From assembly GCF_001461035.1 (NCBI RefSeq), contig NZ_LNAM01000151.1, positions 1 through 40,372 on the forward strand: 40,372 nucleotides of DNA, in the 5' to 3' direction. Source of the stretch: Acetivibrio ethanolgignens (GTDB lineage: Bacteria > Bacillota > Clostridia > Lachnospirales > Lachnospiraceae). The stretch's first letter is position 1; each line of letters begins with the position of its first letter. Below, piece after piece: positions 15,119 to 22,811 of this stretch. Both the position numbers and the translations under genes were made by a program. The notes under the pieces were generated by a model. The model ran no database searches and had not been told where the DNA came from. It worked only from the letters and a program-made list of their open reading frames with translations.

Positions 15119-16312
15119 ATGAAGCGCTATTGGAGAAAAAGGATTTTTTGTATACTCTGCATTTTTCTGACATTCCTTCCAGGCTTTGGGGTAGGAGCAG
15201 AAGAGACAGCTATTACTATTTCAGCTCAGTCAGCAGTACTGATGGAGGGCTCTACTGGAAAGATTCTGTATGAGATGGATAAGGATAAACAGCTGATACC
15301 AGCCAGCATCACTAAAATTATGACATTGCTTTTGATTTTTGAAGCTTTGGATACTGGAAAGCTTACTTTAGAGGAGGAGGTTTCTGTCAGCGAGTATGCC
15401 GCCAGTATGGGTGGCTCTCAGGTTTATCTGGAGCCCTTTGAAAAACAAACGGTAAATACGATGATTAAGTGTATCAGCATAGCCAGTGCCAATGATGCTT
15501 CTGTTGCCATGGCAGAGCATATCAGCGGCTCAGAGAGTGAATTTGTCGCACGAATGAATGAAAGAGCCAAGGAGCTGGGAATGAAGAATACCCATTTTTT
15601 AAATTGCTGTGGATTGGATGATACTATTACCGAAGGACATTATTCCTCTGCCTATGACATTGCTTTGATGTCAAGAGAATTAATTACAAAGCATCCGCAG
15701 ATTAGTAACTATTCTACTGTATGGATGGATTCCTTTACCCATACGACCAAAAAAGGAAGCAGTGAATTTGGACTTACTAATACCAATAAGCTGGTTCGTA
15801 CCTATAATGGAATTACCGGCTTAAAAACGGGAAGTACCAGTAAGGCAAAATATTGTCTGTCTGCTACGGCGAAAAGGAATGGAATGGATTTAATTGCTGT
15901 GGTTATGGCATCAGAAAGCCCAAAGGAGCGATTTGTCGATGCAGCAAAGCTTTTAGATTATGGCTTTGCCAGCTGTAGTCTTTATACCGATGAAAATGAG
16001 GAGCTCTTAAATGTCAGGCTGCCGGTTCTGCGGGGAAAAAAGGATGAGGTTGGAATTATGGCAGAAACAGATTTTTCCCAGGTACTCATGAGGGATGAGT
16101 CGGAAAATGATATTACAAAAAAGATTGTGTATGATGAAAATCTGGAAGCACCAATAAAAACGGGTGACAAGATTGGAGAAATCAGTTATTATTTAAAGGG
16201 AACAAAGACAGGAACGATAGCTATCGTTGCGACAGAGGGAATAGAAAAGGCTCACTTTGGTGATTATTTTAAGAAAACAGTGGATCGTTTTTTTATGAAA
16301 AGAGAGAAATAA
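15119..16312 (+). CDS. D-alanyl-D-alanine carboxypeptidase (S11, DacF/PBP5 type)
   Basis: A 397-aa exported penicillin-binding protein that removes the terminal D-Ala from peptidoglycan stem peptides. A signal peptide (MKRYWRKRIFCILCIFLTFLPGFGVGA) precedes the S11 catalytic domain with the serine motif SITK (S63, K66), second motif SAN (123-125) and KTG (236-238). The C-terminal part (about 280-390) is a PBP5-like beta domain ending in a short helix that could bind the membrane surface. It lies 27 bases before the metallophosphoesterase gene and is probably cotranscribed with it. A second S11 enzyme is encoded at 24035-25288. DacF-like is a family label; a sporulation role is not shown. Confidence 0.94.
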   Translation: MKRYWRKRIFCILCIFLTFLPGFGVGAEETAITISAQSAVLMEGSTGKILYEMDKDKQLIPASITKIMTLLLIFEALDTGKLTLEEEVSVSEYAASMGGSQVYLEPFEKQTVNTMIKCISIASANDASVAMAEHISGSESEFVARMNERAKELGMKNTHFLNCCGLDDTITEGHYSSAYDIALMSRELITKHPQISNYSTVWMDSFTHTTKKGSSEFGLTNTNKLVRTYNGITGLKTGSTSKAKYCLSATAKRNGMDLIAVVMASESPKERFVDAAKLLDYGFASCSLYTDENEELLNVRLPVLRGKKDEVGIMAETDFSQVLMRDESENDITKKIVYDENLEAPIKTGDKIGEISYYLKGTKTGTIAIVATEGIEKAHFGDYFKKTVDRFFMKREK

Positions 16313-16339
16313 ACGGGAAAGTAAAATGGAGGAGATGAA

Positions 16340-17179
16340 ATGGGAAGACTTGTAATAGAAAATTACCGAATTGCATCGGAACGGATTCCAAAGGAATTTG
16401 ATGGAATTAAAATTGCATATCTTTCCGACTTACATAGTGAAAGCCTTGGCAGGGAAAACGAGGCATTGCTGTCTGCTGTTGATGAGTCAGTACCGGATTA
16501 TGTACTGTTTGGCGGGGATTTAATTGTAGGAAAACGGGACTTTTCTTCCGAAGTAGCATTGAAGCTTTGTCAAAGTCTGACAGAAAAATATCCCGTTTAT
16601 ATGGGAATGGGAAATCATGAACAGAAGCTTATGGCTTATGAGGAAACCAAGGACAGCTCTTTTCCGGAGTATATAGAAGCCTTAGAGAAGATGGGAGTCT
16701 GGATTCTGAATAATGAAGCAGTAACACTTAGGCATGGAGCCGGGGAAGTCCGGCTCTATGGCCTGACGATGGATTATAAATATTATAGTAAAAAATGGAA
16801 GGCTGTAACAATGGAGTCTTCTTATATCACTGAGAATCTTGGAGAATGTGATAAAGAACGGTTTTCTATATTATTGGCTCATACACCGAAGTATTTTGAA
16901 GCTTATGCCAAATGGGGAGCTGATTTGGTATTGTCGGGACATGTTCACGGCGGCATTATGATTCTTCAAGGGTTTGGAGGTGTAATAGCCCCTGATTACG
17001 ATTTATTTCCGGAATACGATTATGGCTATTTTACAAATAAGGAAAGCCAGATGGTATTATCCCGGGGACTGGGGGCTCATACTATCAAGCTTCGCGTTTT
17101 TAATCCACCGGAGCTTTCGATTTTGACATTGAAAAAAAACAGGACGGGAGAAGGAATACAGGGAAGTGGGCTGTTATAA
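16340..17179 (+). CDS. Calcineurin-like metallophosphoesterase (YkuE/YaeI type)
   Basis: A 279-aa binuclear metallophosphoesterase. All signature blocks are present in order: SDLH (D30, H32), FGGD (D60), GNHE (N92, H93), AHTP, and GHVHGG near residue 200. The GHVHGGI...PDYD ending resembles the YkuE/YaeI subgroup, some members of which act on membrane or UDP-sugar substrates. Unlike many of those it has no N-terminal membrane helix or twin-arginine signal, so it should be cytoplasmic. GGAGG lies 6 nt before the ATG. The substrate is unknown. Confidence 0.93.
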   Translation: MGRLVIENYRIASERIPKEFDGIKIAYLSDLHSESLGRENEALLSAVDESVPDYVLFGGDLIVGKRDFSSEVALKLCQSLTEKYPVYMGMGNHEQKLMAYEETKDSSFPEYIEALEKMGVWILNNEAVTLRHGAGEVRLYGLTMDYKYYSKKWKAVTMESSYITENLGECDKERFSILLAHTPKYFEAYAKWGADLVLSGHVHGGIMILQGFGGVIAPDYDLFPEYDYGYFTNKESQMVLSRGLGAHTIKLRVFNPPELSILTLKKNRTGEGIQGSGLL

Positions 17180-17195
17180 GCAGAGTAAAAAAGAC

Positions 17196-17224
17196 TTGCG
17201 AAAACCTTCAAGAATTAGTAGAAT
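17196..17224 (+). promoter_or_regulatory. Candidate promoter of the pseudo-protease/scpAB operon
   Basis: TTGCGA (17196-17201) and TAGAAT (17219-17224) have a 17-bp spacer, four and five of six matches respectively. It lies 33 bases before the first start codon of the three-gene run. Confidence 0.55.
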
Positions 17225-17256
17225 AAAAAGGTAGGCCAAAAGAAAGGAAGAATAGG

Positions 17257-17817
17257 ATGAAGGAACAGTTGATTACGGTGGCGGCAATTTTGGGAGCCGG
17301 ATGCTTTGTCATGATAGTACATGAGCTGGTAAAATCCCTTGTGTTTGTAATACGAAGCCGGGGACAGTCATCGGAAAAGCACAAGATATTCCATATATAT
17401 CAGTATATTGATCCCATTGGGCTTTTATTTTGTCTATTTGGCTTTTCGGGCTTTTCAAAGCCTTATATGTACCGGATGCGGGACAGAAAAACAAATTTAT
17501 ATGTAGGAATTGCCGGCTTTATAACGCTGCTTGTAGTTGCTGTAGCCGGGCTTTTGGTATGTCGGACAACACAAACGGTTGCAGTTTTTGTTATTGCCCA
17601 GTATATGTCGGTGCTGAGTATCGGTATGTTTTTTGTCAATCTGTTTCCGGTATCTGTTTTTGATTTGGGGCTGATTGTTGCAGGAGTAGCACCAGAGAAA
17701 TTTTTTAGTATTATAAAAAATGACTATACAATCAAAATGATATTGATTCTGACGATAATTCTTGGAATTATACGGAGCTTTAGTGCCAATATCTTTTTGT
17801 TTCTGTTAGAAAGGTAA
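17257..17817 (+). CDS. Degenerate M50 (site-2-protease-like) membrane protein
   Basis: A 186-aa membrane protein with about four or five hydrophobic helices. Its layout follows M50 proteases: a first helix with VIVHELVK-like HExx (H22, E23), then YIDPIGLLFCLFGFSGFSKPYMYR (compare the DPxG...GWxKPVPVN block of active members), then VGIAG, then NLFPVSVFDLG (128-138; active enzymes have NxxPxPxxDG). The second zinc His of HExxH is Lys here (K26), and the NPxxDG block is altered, although its Asp remains. I therefore infer a protein that has lost proteolysis, possibly a scaffold or substrate-binding pseudo-enzyme. It starts the operon with scpA and scpB; active S2P-like genes are often found beside scpAB in Clostridia. 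Confidence 0.75.
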   Translation: MKEQLITVAAILGAGCFVMIVHELVKSLVFVIRSRGQSSEKHKIFHIYQYIDPIGLLFCLFGFSGFSKPYMYRMRDRKTNLYVGIAGFITLLVVAVAGLLVCRTTQTVAVFVIAQYMSVLSIGMFFVNLFPVSVFDLGLIVAGVAPEKFFSIIKNDYTIKMILILTIILGIIRSFSANIFLFLLER

Positions 17818-17829
17818 AAAGGACAAGCT

Positions 17830-18582
17830 ATGGGAATTCCTGTAAAACTGGAAGTATTTGAAGGACCACTGGACCTTTTACTTCACTTGATTGAAAAGAA
17901 TAAAGTAAATATTTATGATATTCCGATTGCCCTGATTACAGACCAGTATCTGGAATATATTGAAGCGATGGAATCCAGAGACATGGATGTTATGAGTGAA
18001 TTCTTAGTTATGGCTGCGACTCTTGTTAATATTAAATCGCGTATGCTGCTTCCGAAGGAGGTTCTAGAGGAAGAGGAGGAAGAGGATCCTAGAAAAGAGC
18101 TTGTGGAGCGGCTTTTGGAATATAAGATGTATAAGTATATTTCTTATGAGCTGAAGGATAAACAGGTGGATGCCTCCAAGGTAATGTACAAAAAGCCAAC
18201 AATACCGGAGGAGGTAGCAGATTACCGGGAAGAGGTAGACCTTGGAAGCCTTTTGTCTGATTTGACACTTAACAAGCTTCAGATGGTATTTAATTCTGTC
18301 ATGAAAAAGCAGGTAGACAAAATTGACCCGATTCGGAGCCGGTTTGGTAGGATTGAAAAAGAGGAGGTTAACCAGGAGGAAAAGATGCTGTATGTCCAGG
18401 CCTATGCCAAGGCTCATAAGAAGTTTAGCTTCCGGGCCCTTTTGGAGGAGCAGTGCAGCAAGATGGAGCTTATTGTAACCTTTCTCTGTATTTTAGAGCT
18501 TATGAAGATGGGAAAATTAAAAATTGTTCAAGAGGCAATCTTTGATGATATTTTTATTACGTATCAGGAAAAGGAGAAATAG
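17830..18582 (+). CDS. scpA: Segregation and condensation protein A (ScpA, kleisin)
   Basis: A 250-aa kleisin that bridges the SMC heads, with ScpB, in the SMC-ScpAB condensin complex for chromosome segregation. It begins PVKLEVFEGPLDLLLHLIEKNKV, the family hallmark and the N-terminal SMC-neck contact. An acidic linker follows (EEEEEDPRKELVERLLEYKMYK). The C-terminal winged helix includes KFSFRALLEEQCSKMELIVTFLCILELMKMGKL. AAAGGA precedes the ATG. It is 12 bases after the pseudo-protease gene and 2 bases before scpB. Confidence 0.97.
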   Translation: MGIPVKLEVFEGPLDLLLHLIEKNKVNIYDIPIALITDQYLEYIEAMESRDMDVMSEFLVMAATLVNIKSRMLLPKEVLEEEEEEDPRKELVERLLEYKMYKYISYELKDKQVDASKVMYKKPTIPEEVADYREEVDLGSLLSDLTLNKLQMVFNSVMKKQVDKIDPIRSRFGRIEKEEVNQEEKMLYVQAYAKAHKKFSFRALLEEQCSKMELIVTFLCILELMKMGKLKIVQEAIFDDIFITYQEKEK

Positions 18583-18584
18583 CA

Positions 18585-19160
18585 TTGGAATTACAGATAA
18601 AGAAGCTAGAGGCAGTGATTGAGGCGATATTGTTTACCATGGGAGACGCAATAGAGCTTGAGAGAATTGCTGCTGCAGTAGAGCATGATGAAGATACGAC
18701 CCGTAAAGTAATCCGCAGTATGATGGACCGGTATGAGGAGGAGGACAGAGGCATTCAGATTATTGAACTGGATGGGGCCTTTCAAATGTGTACAAAAGCG
18801 GCTATGTACGAGTCAATTATTAAAATTGCTCATGTGCCGAAAAAATATGTCCTTACGGATGTGCTGCTAGAGACTCTGTCGATTATTGCTTATAAACAGC
18901 CAATTACGAAAATTGAGATTGAAGCAATTCGTGGGGTAAAGACAGATCATGCAGTAAATAAGCTGGTAGAATATAATCTGGTCTGTGAGGTTGGAAGGCT
19001 GGATGCTCCTGGACGTCCGATTCTTTTTGGAACAACGGAGGATTTCCTTCGTCATTTCGGTATTCAGTCCCTGGAGGATCTTCCGGTTATGAATCCGGAG
19101 AAGCTGGAGGATTTCAAGCTGGAGGCAGAGGAAGAGATTCAGCTGAAGTTAGATATTTAA
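18585..19160 (+). CDS. scpB: Segregation and condensation protein B (ScpB)
   Basis: A 191-aa tandem winged-helix protein that dimerises and binds the ScpA linker. Recognisable blocks are LEAVIEAILFTMGDAI at the N-terminus, YVLTDVLLETLSIIAYKQPITKIEIEAIRGV in the middle, and GRPILFGTTEDFLRHFGIQSLEDLP near the C-terminus. The start codon is TTG at 18585, supported by AAGGAG at 18571-18576 and tight coupling to the scpA stop codon. A strong terminator follows. Confidence 0.96.
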   Translation: MELQIKKLEAVIEAILFTMGDAIELERIAAAVEHDEDTTRKVIRSMMDRYEEEDRGIQIIELDGAFQMCTKAAMYESIIKIAHVPKKYVLTDVLLETLSIIAYKQPITKIEIEAIRGVKTDHAVNKLVEYNLVCEVGRLDAPGRPILFGTTEDFLRHFGIQSLEDLPVMNPEKLEDFKLEAEEEIQLKLDI

Positions 19161-19184
19161 AAGAATAAAACAAGAACGTGGTAG

Positions 19185-19233
19185 ATAAGGAGTTGTTTTT
19201 GTGTAAACTGCACAAAAATAGCTCCTTATTTTT
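19185..19233 (+). terminator. Intrinsic terminator after scpB
   Basis: A two-part stem: ATAAGGAG (19185-19192) with CTCCTTAT (19222-19229), then, across a 3-nt internal loop, TTTTTGTG with CACAAAAA. A TTTTT tail ends at 19233. It ends the pseudo-protease/scpA/scpB operon. Confidence 0.85.
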
Positions 19234-19241
19234 GTGAACAA

Positions 19242-19277
19242 AATGACGGAAAATGATTTACAATGACGGAAAATGAT
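19242..19277 (+). promoter_or_regulatory. Phased direct-repeat operator upstream of fruR
   Basis: The 16-bp sequence AATGACGGAAAATGAT occurs twice without mismatch, at 19242-19257 and 19262-19277. Within this array ATGA recurs at 19243, 19253, 19263 and 19273, exactly every 10 bp, so all four face the same side of the helix. It lies immediately upstream of the -10 of fruR. DeoR-family regulators commonly bind short direct repeats at their own promoter, so FruR autoregulation is the natural reading (inference). Confidence 0.7.
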
Positions 19278-19282
19278 GGTAG

Positions 19283-19288
19283 TATAAT
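19283..19288 (+). promoter_or_regulatory. -10 element of the fruR-fruK operon
   Basis: A consensus TATAAT lies 6 bases after the repeat array. The nearest -35-like sequence (TTTACA, 19257-19262) is 20 bp away, longer than optimal, and the second repeat fills the spacer. Bound regulator would sit on the polymerase site. A second TATAAT occurs at 19292-19297. Confidence 0.55.
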
Positions 19289-19334
19289 AAATATAATCAA
19301 AAACACTCAAAATAAATCAAAAAGAGGTAAGAGT

Positions 19335-20081
19335 ATGTTAATGGAGCAACGGTTTTATGAGATTCTAAGGGCTATAGAGGAAAAGCAGACGGTTACGGTA
19401 CAGGAGCTTACTGAGCTTCTGAACACATCGGAATCTACTATCCGGAGAGATTTGTCTATTCTGGATAAGGAGGGAAAGCTGAATAAGGTGCATGGTGGTG
19501 CTACAGCAATCGGCCATTATACTACCAAGGATGAGGATGTTGCCCTCCGTATGACGCAGAACAGAGAAGAAAAGTTAGAGATTGTCAGATATGCGGCTAC
19601 CTTGATCCTCCCAGAGGATTTTGTATATCTGGATGCCGGTACGACCACAGAGCTGATGATAGATTACATAACAGAAAAAAACGCAATTTATGTTACCAAT
19701 GGTATCAGCCATGCTAAGAGGCTGGTGCAGAAGGGCTGTGAGGCTCATATTCTGGGTGGAAAGATAAAGCTTTCTACAGAAGCGGTGGTTGGAAATGAAA
19801 CCATCAGTGAATTGGACAAATATAATTTTACACTGGGCTTTTTCGGAACCAATGGAATCAGTGTAAAGCGGGGCTTTTCTACTCCTGATATTGATGAAGC
19901 AATGGTGAAAAAGAAGGCGATGGAGCAGTGTAAGCAGAGCTATGTACTAGCGGATTCTACCAAATTCAATCAGATTTCGGCGATTCGTTTTGCAGATTTT
20001 AAAGCAGCAGACATTATTACATCAAAAATAAAATCAAAAGAGTTTGATGGCTATGACAATGTCAGGGAGGTGGCAAAGTAA
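19335..20081 (+). CDS. fruR: DeoR-family transcriptional regulator (FruR-like)
   Basis: A DeoR-family repressor of about 248 aa. The N-terminal helix-turn-helix (RFYEILRAIEEKQTVTVQELTELLNTSESTIRRDLSILDKEGKLNKVHGGA) carries the family signature. The C-terminal sensor domain has YLDAGTTTELMIDYI and GTNGISVKRGFSTPD, which bind sugar phosphates in this family. An ATG far upstream (19263) lies within the operator region; AAGAGG at 19322-19327 supports the ATG at 19335. The stop codon overlaps the fruK start by one base, so it most probably responds to fructose 1-phosphate or a related ligand (inferred from context). Confidence 0.92.
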   Translation: MLMEQRFYEILRAIEEKQTVTVQELTELLNTSESTIRRDLSILDKEGKLNKVHGGATAIGHYTTKDEDVALRMTQNREEKLEIVRYAATLILPEDFVYLDAGTTTELMIDYITEKNAIYVTNGISHAKRLVQKGCEAHILGGKIKLSTEAVVGNETISELDKYNFTLGFFGTNGISVKRGFSTPDIDEAMVKKKAMEQCKQSYVLADSTKFNQISAIRFADFKAADIITSKIKSKEFDGYDNVREVAK

Positions 20082-21007
20082 TGATTTATACAGTAACCTT
20101 TAACCCATCTATTGATTACATTGTTTCTGTTGAAAATTTTGAGCTTGGCAGAGTAAACCGAACCTCAAAGGAATTAGTTTATCCGGGTGGAAAGGGTGTT
20201 AATGTTTCTCTGGTACTTATGAACCTGGGAAAGAAAAGCACAGCACTTGGCTTTGTTGCCGGATTTACCGGAGCTGAGATTGAGAACAGCTTAAAGGACT
20301 GGGGCTGTTTTACAGATTTTATTTCTGTAAAGCAGGGAATGTCCCGGATTAATTTAAAGCTTCGTGCAAAAGAGGAAACAGAAATCAACGGACAGGGACC
20401 AAAGCTTTCATCAGAGGATCTGGAGAAGCTTTATCGGAAGCTTGACTGTCTGGAAAATGGTGATGTGCTTGTCCTGGCTGGAAGTATACCAGGCACCCTT
20501 CCGGCTTCCATTTATCAGGATATTATGGCTAGACTAAAAGAAAAGGATATTCGTGTTGTGGTAGATGCGACAGGAGATCTTTTAGTAAATGTGTTGAAGT
20601 ACCGGCCGTTTTTAATTAAGCCAAACAATCATGAGCTGGGTGAAATCTTTGGTGTGAAGCTTCAGGATAAGGAAGAGGTTATTACCTATGCAAAGAAGCT
20701 GCAGGAAATGGGTGCAAGAAATGTGTTGATTTCCATGGCAGGAGATGGAGCTGTTCTCGTAGCAGAGGATGGAAGTGTTCTTAAAAGTGAAGCACCAAAG
20801 GGAAAGGTAGTTAATTCAGTAGGTGCTGGAGATTCCATGGTTGCCGGTTTTATTACTGGTTATCTGGAAAAGGGTGATTATAAGCATGCCTTTTATACAG
20901 GAATTGCAGCAGGAAGTGCCAGTGCATTTTCGGAACGTCTGGCTACAAAGGATGAGGTTCGGAAAATTTATGAAGAGCTGATAGCTTCTAACGAAAGGTG
21001 TTTTTAA
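20081..21007 (+). CDS. fruK: 1-phosphofructokinase (PfkB family)
   Basis: A 308-aa PfkB-type sugar kinase expected to convert fructose 1-phosphate to fructose 1,6-bisphosphate. It starts MIYTVTFNPSIDYIVSVENFELGRVNR, typical of FruK/LacC. PGGKGVNVSLVLMNLG is PfkB signature 1, and VVNSVGAGDSMVAGFITGYL contains the GAGD motif with the catalytic Asp. The TAATG overlap with fruR indicates translational coupling. The usual fructose PTS permease gene (fruA) does not follow; a tiny reading frame and ptsI do. Confidence 0.95.
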   Translation: MIYTVTFNPSIDYIVSVENFELGRVNRTSKELVYPGGKGVNVSLVLMNLGKKSTALGFVAGFTGAEIENSLKDWGCFTDFISVKQGMSRINLKLRAKEETEINGQGPKLSSEDLEKLYRKLDCLENGDVLVLAGSIPGTLPASIYQDIMARLKEKDIRVVVDATGDLLVNVLKYRPFLIKPNNHELGEIFGVKLQDKEEVITYAKKLQEMGARNVLISMAGDGAVLVAEDGSVLKSEAPKGKVVNSVGAGDSMVAGFITGYLEKGDYKHAFYTGIAAGSASAFSERLATKDEVRKIYEELIASNERCF

Positions 21008-21046
21008 ATGTATCGGAGCACCGGTCATTTAATATAAAAAAGGAGG

Positions 21047-21130
21047 ATGGAGTACGTTGTTTCTTTAGTTGTTGGTACTGTAGTTGGTGCAATTTTACTT
21101 GGTGTCTTGAAAAAGGATGTAGAATCGTAG
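21047..21130 (+). CDS. Possible 27-aa membrane peptide
   Basis: A short frame encodes MEYVVSLVVGTVVGAILLGV followed by LKKDVES: a single hydrophobic helix with a charged tail, the form of many bacterial membrane microproteins. Against it, the strong AGGAGG (21041-21046) touches the ATG directly with no spacer, and the ptsI -35 and the base just before its -10 lie in its end. No other in-frame start exists. It could be a real small gene, a leader, or chance. Confidence 0.4.
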   Translation: MEYVVSLVVGTVVGAILLGVLKKDVES

Positions 21131-21136
21131 TATAAT
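21107..21136 (+). promoter_or_regulatory. Sigma-A promoter of ptsI
   Basis: TTGAAA (21107-21112) and TATAAT (21131-21136) are 18 bp apart. Initiation near 21143 would leave a leader of about 28 nt containing the AGGAGG of ptsI. ptsI can thus be expressed independently of fruR-fruK. Confidence 0.7.
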
Positions 21137-21170
21137 AGAGCTAAATATAATCACAGGAGGAATTTAAGGA

Positions 21171-22808
21171 ATGAATACCTTTAAAGGAACCAGCGTATTT
21201 GGCGGAGTTGCGATTGGAAAACTATTTCTTTTCAAAAAGCAGGAAAACAAGATTGAGAGGGTGCATGTTAATGATGTAGATGCAGAAATCAAGCGGTTTG
21301 AGGCAGCAAAGGAAAGAGCGATAGTACAGCTGGGAGAGCTATATAAAAAGGCTGTTGCTGAAGTCGGCGAGGCTAATGCGATGATTTTTGAAGTGCATCA
21401 GATGATGCTAGAGGATCTTGATTACCTGGATTCAATTCACTATATAATTAAAGAGCAGAGTGTCAATGCAGAATATGCAGTTGGCACAACCGGTGATAAT
21501 TTTGCAGCGATGTTTGCGGCAATGGATGATGCTTACATGCAGGGAAGAGCTGCTGATATCAAGGATATTACAGAGAGGCTTCTGACCGAGCTTTCTAATG
21601 GTGAACAGGCAGACTTTACAATGAAGGAGCCGGTTATCATCCTGGCAGAGGACTTGGCACCAAGTGAGACAGTTCAGTTTGAAAAGGATAAGCTTTTGGG
21701 GTTCATTACAAGGGAAGGTTCTGCAAACTCACATACGGCGATTTTAGCAAGAACCATGGATATTCCGGCGATTATTCAGACAAATATTGAGCTTTTGCCA
21801 GAATATCATGGAAGGCTTGCCTGTGTGGATGGCTTTACCGGAGAGATTTATCTTGATCCGGATGAGGAAACACTGACAGCTATGAGGAAAAAGCAGGAGG
21901 AATGTCTGGCAGAAAAGGAGCTTTTACAGGAGCTGAGGGGAAAAGAGACTGTAACCTTAGATGGACAGAAGGTAAACCTCTATGCAAATATTGGTAATGT
22001 TAAGGATATTGCAACTGTGCTCAGAAATGATGCACAGGGTATCGGCTTGTTTCGAAGCGAATTTTTATATCTGGAAAGCTCTGATTACCCAACGGAGGAG
22101 GAGCAGTTTAAGGCTTATAAGACCGTTGCTGAAAATATGGCAGGTAAAAAGGTAATTATTCGTACTTTGGATATCGGAGCTGATAAAAAAGTGGATTATT
22201 TTAAGCTGGATCCAGAGGAAAACCCGGCACTGGGATATCGTGCTATCCGTATCTGCCTGGAGCAGAAGGATATTTTCAAGACCCAGCTGCGGGCGATTTA
22301 CCGGGCATCTGCCTATGGACAGATTTCCGTCATGTTCCCTATGATTACTTCGGTAGAAGAGCTTCGTGAAATTAAGGGAGTTGTAGAAGAGGTCAAGGCA
22401 GAGCTTTCAGAGCTTAAGATTCCATTTAAAGAAATTGAGCTGGGAGTTATGATAGAGACACCTGCTGCCGCCATTATCAGTGATGATTTGGCAAAGGAAG
22501 TAGATTTCTTCAGTATTGGTACAAATGACTTAACACAGTATACACTGGCCATTGACCGTCAGAATGCAAAGCTGGATCGTTTCTATAATGCTCATCACAA
22601 GGCAGTTTTGAAGCTGATTGAGATGACAGCCAAGAATGCTCATAAGAACGGCATCTGGGTAGGTATCTGTGGTGAACTGGGAGCGGATATTTCCTTGACA
22701 GAGGAATTCCTTCGTATGGGAATTGATGAGCTTTCTGTATCACCAAGCATGGTATTAAAGGTTCGTAAAAAAATCCGTGAAAGCTACGGTAAAAGAAAGG
22801 AAGCGTAA
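21171..22808 (+). CDS. ptsI: Phosphoenolpyruvate-protein phosphotransferase (PTS enzyme I)
   Basis: A 545-aa enzyme I, which takes phosphate from phosphoenolpyruvate onto a histidine and passes it to HPr for PTS sugar uptake. The active-site block GFITREGSANSHTAILAR holds His188. The PEP-binding barrel has IGLFRSEFLYL, VIIRTLDIGADKK, MFPMITSVEEL and GTNDLTQYTLAIDRQN, and GICGELGAD contains the conserved Cys. It is slightly shorter than the usual 570-575 aa. No ptsH or sugar-specific enzyme II gene is in the window, so its partners are encoded elsewhere. Confidence 0.97.
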   Translation: MNTFKGTSVFGGVAIGKLFLFKKQENKIERVHVNDVDAEIKRFEAAKERAIVQLGELYKKAVAEVGEANAMIFEVHQMMLEDLDYLDSIHYIIKEQSVNAEYAVGTTGDNFAAMFAAMDDAYMQGRAADIKDITERLLTELSNGEQADFTMKEPVIILAEDLAPSETVQFEKDKLLGFITREGSANSHTAILARTMDIPAIIQTNIELLPEYHGRLACVDGFTGEIYLDPDEETLTAMRKKQEECLAEKELLQELRGKETVTLDGQKVNLYANIGNVKDIATVLRNDAQGIGLFRSEFLYLESSDYPTEEEQFKAYKTVAENMAGKKVIIRTLDIGADKKVDYFKLDPEENPALGYRAIRICLEQKDIFKTQLRAIYRASAYGQISVMFPMITSVEELREIKGVVEEVKAELSELKIPFKEIELGVMIETPAAAIISDDLAKEVDFFSIGTNDLTQYTLAIDRQNAKLDRFYNAHHKAVLKLIEMTAKNAHKNGIWVGICGELGADISLTEEFLRMGIDELSVSPSMVLKVRKKIRESYGKRKEA

Positions 22809-22811
22809 AAG

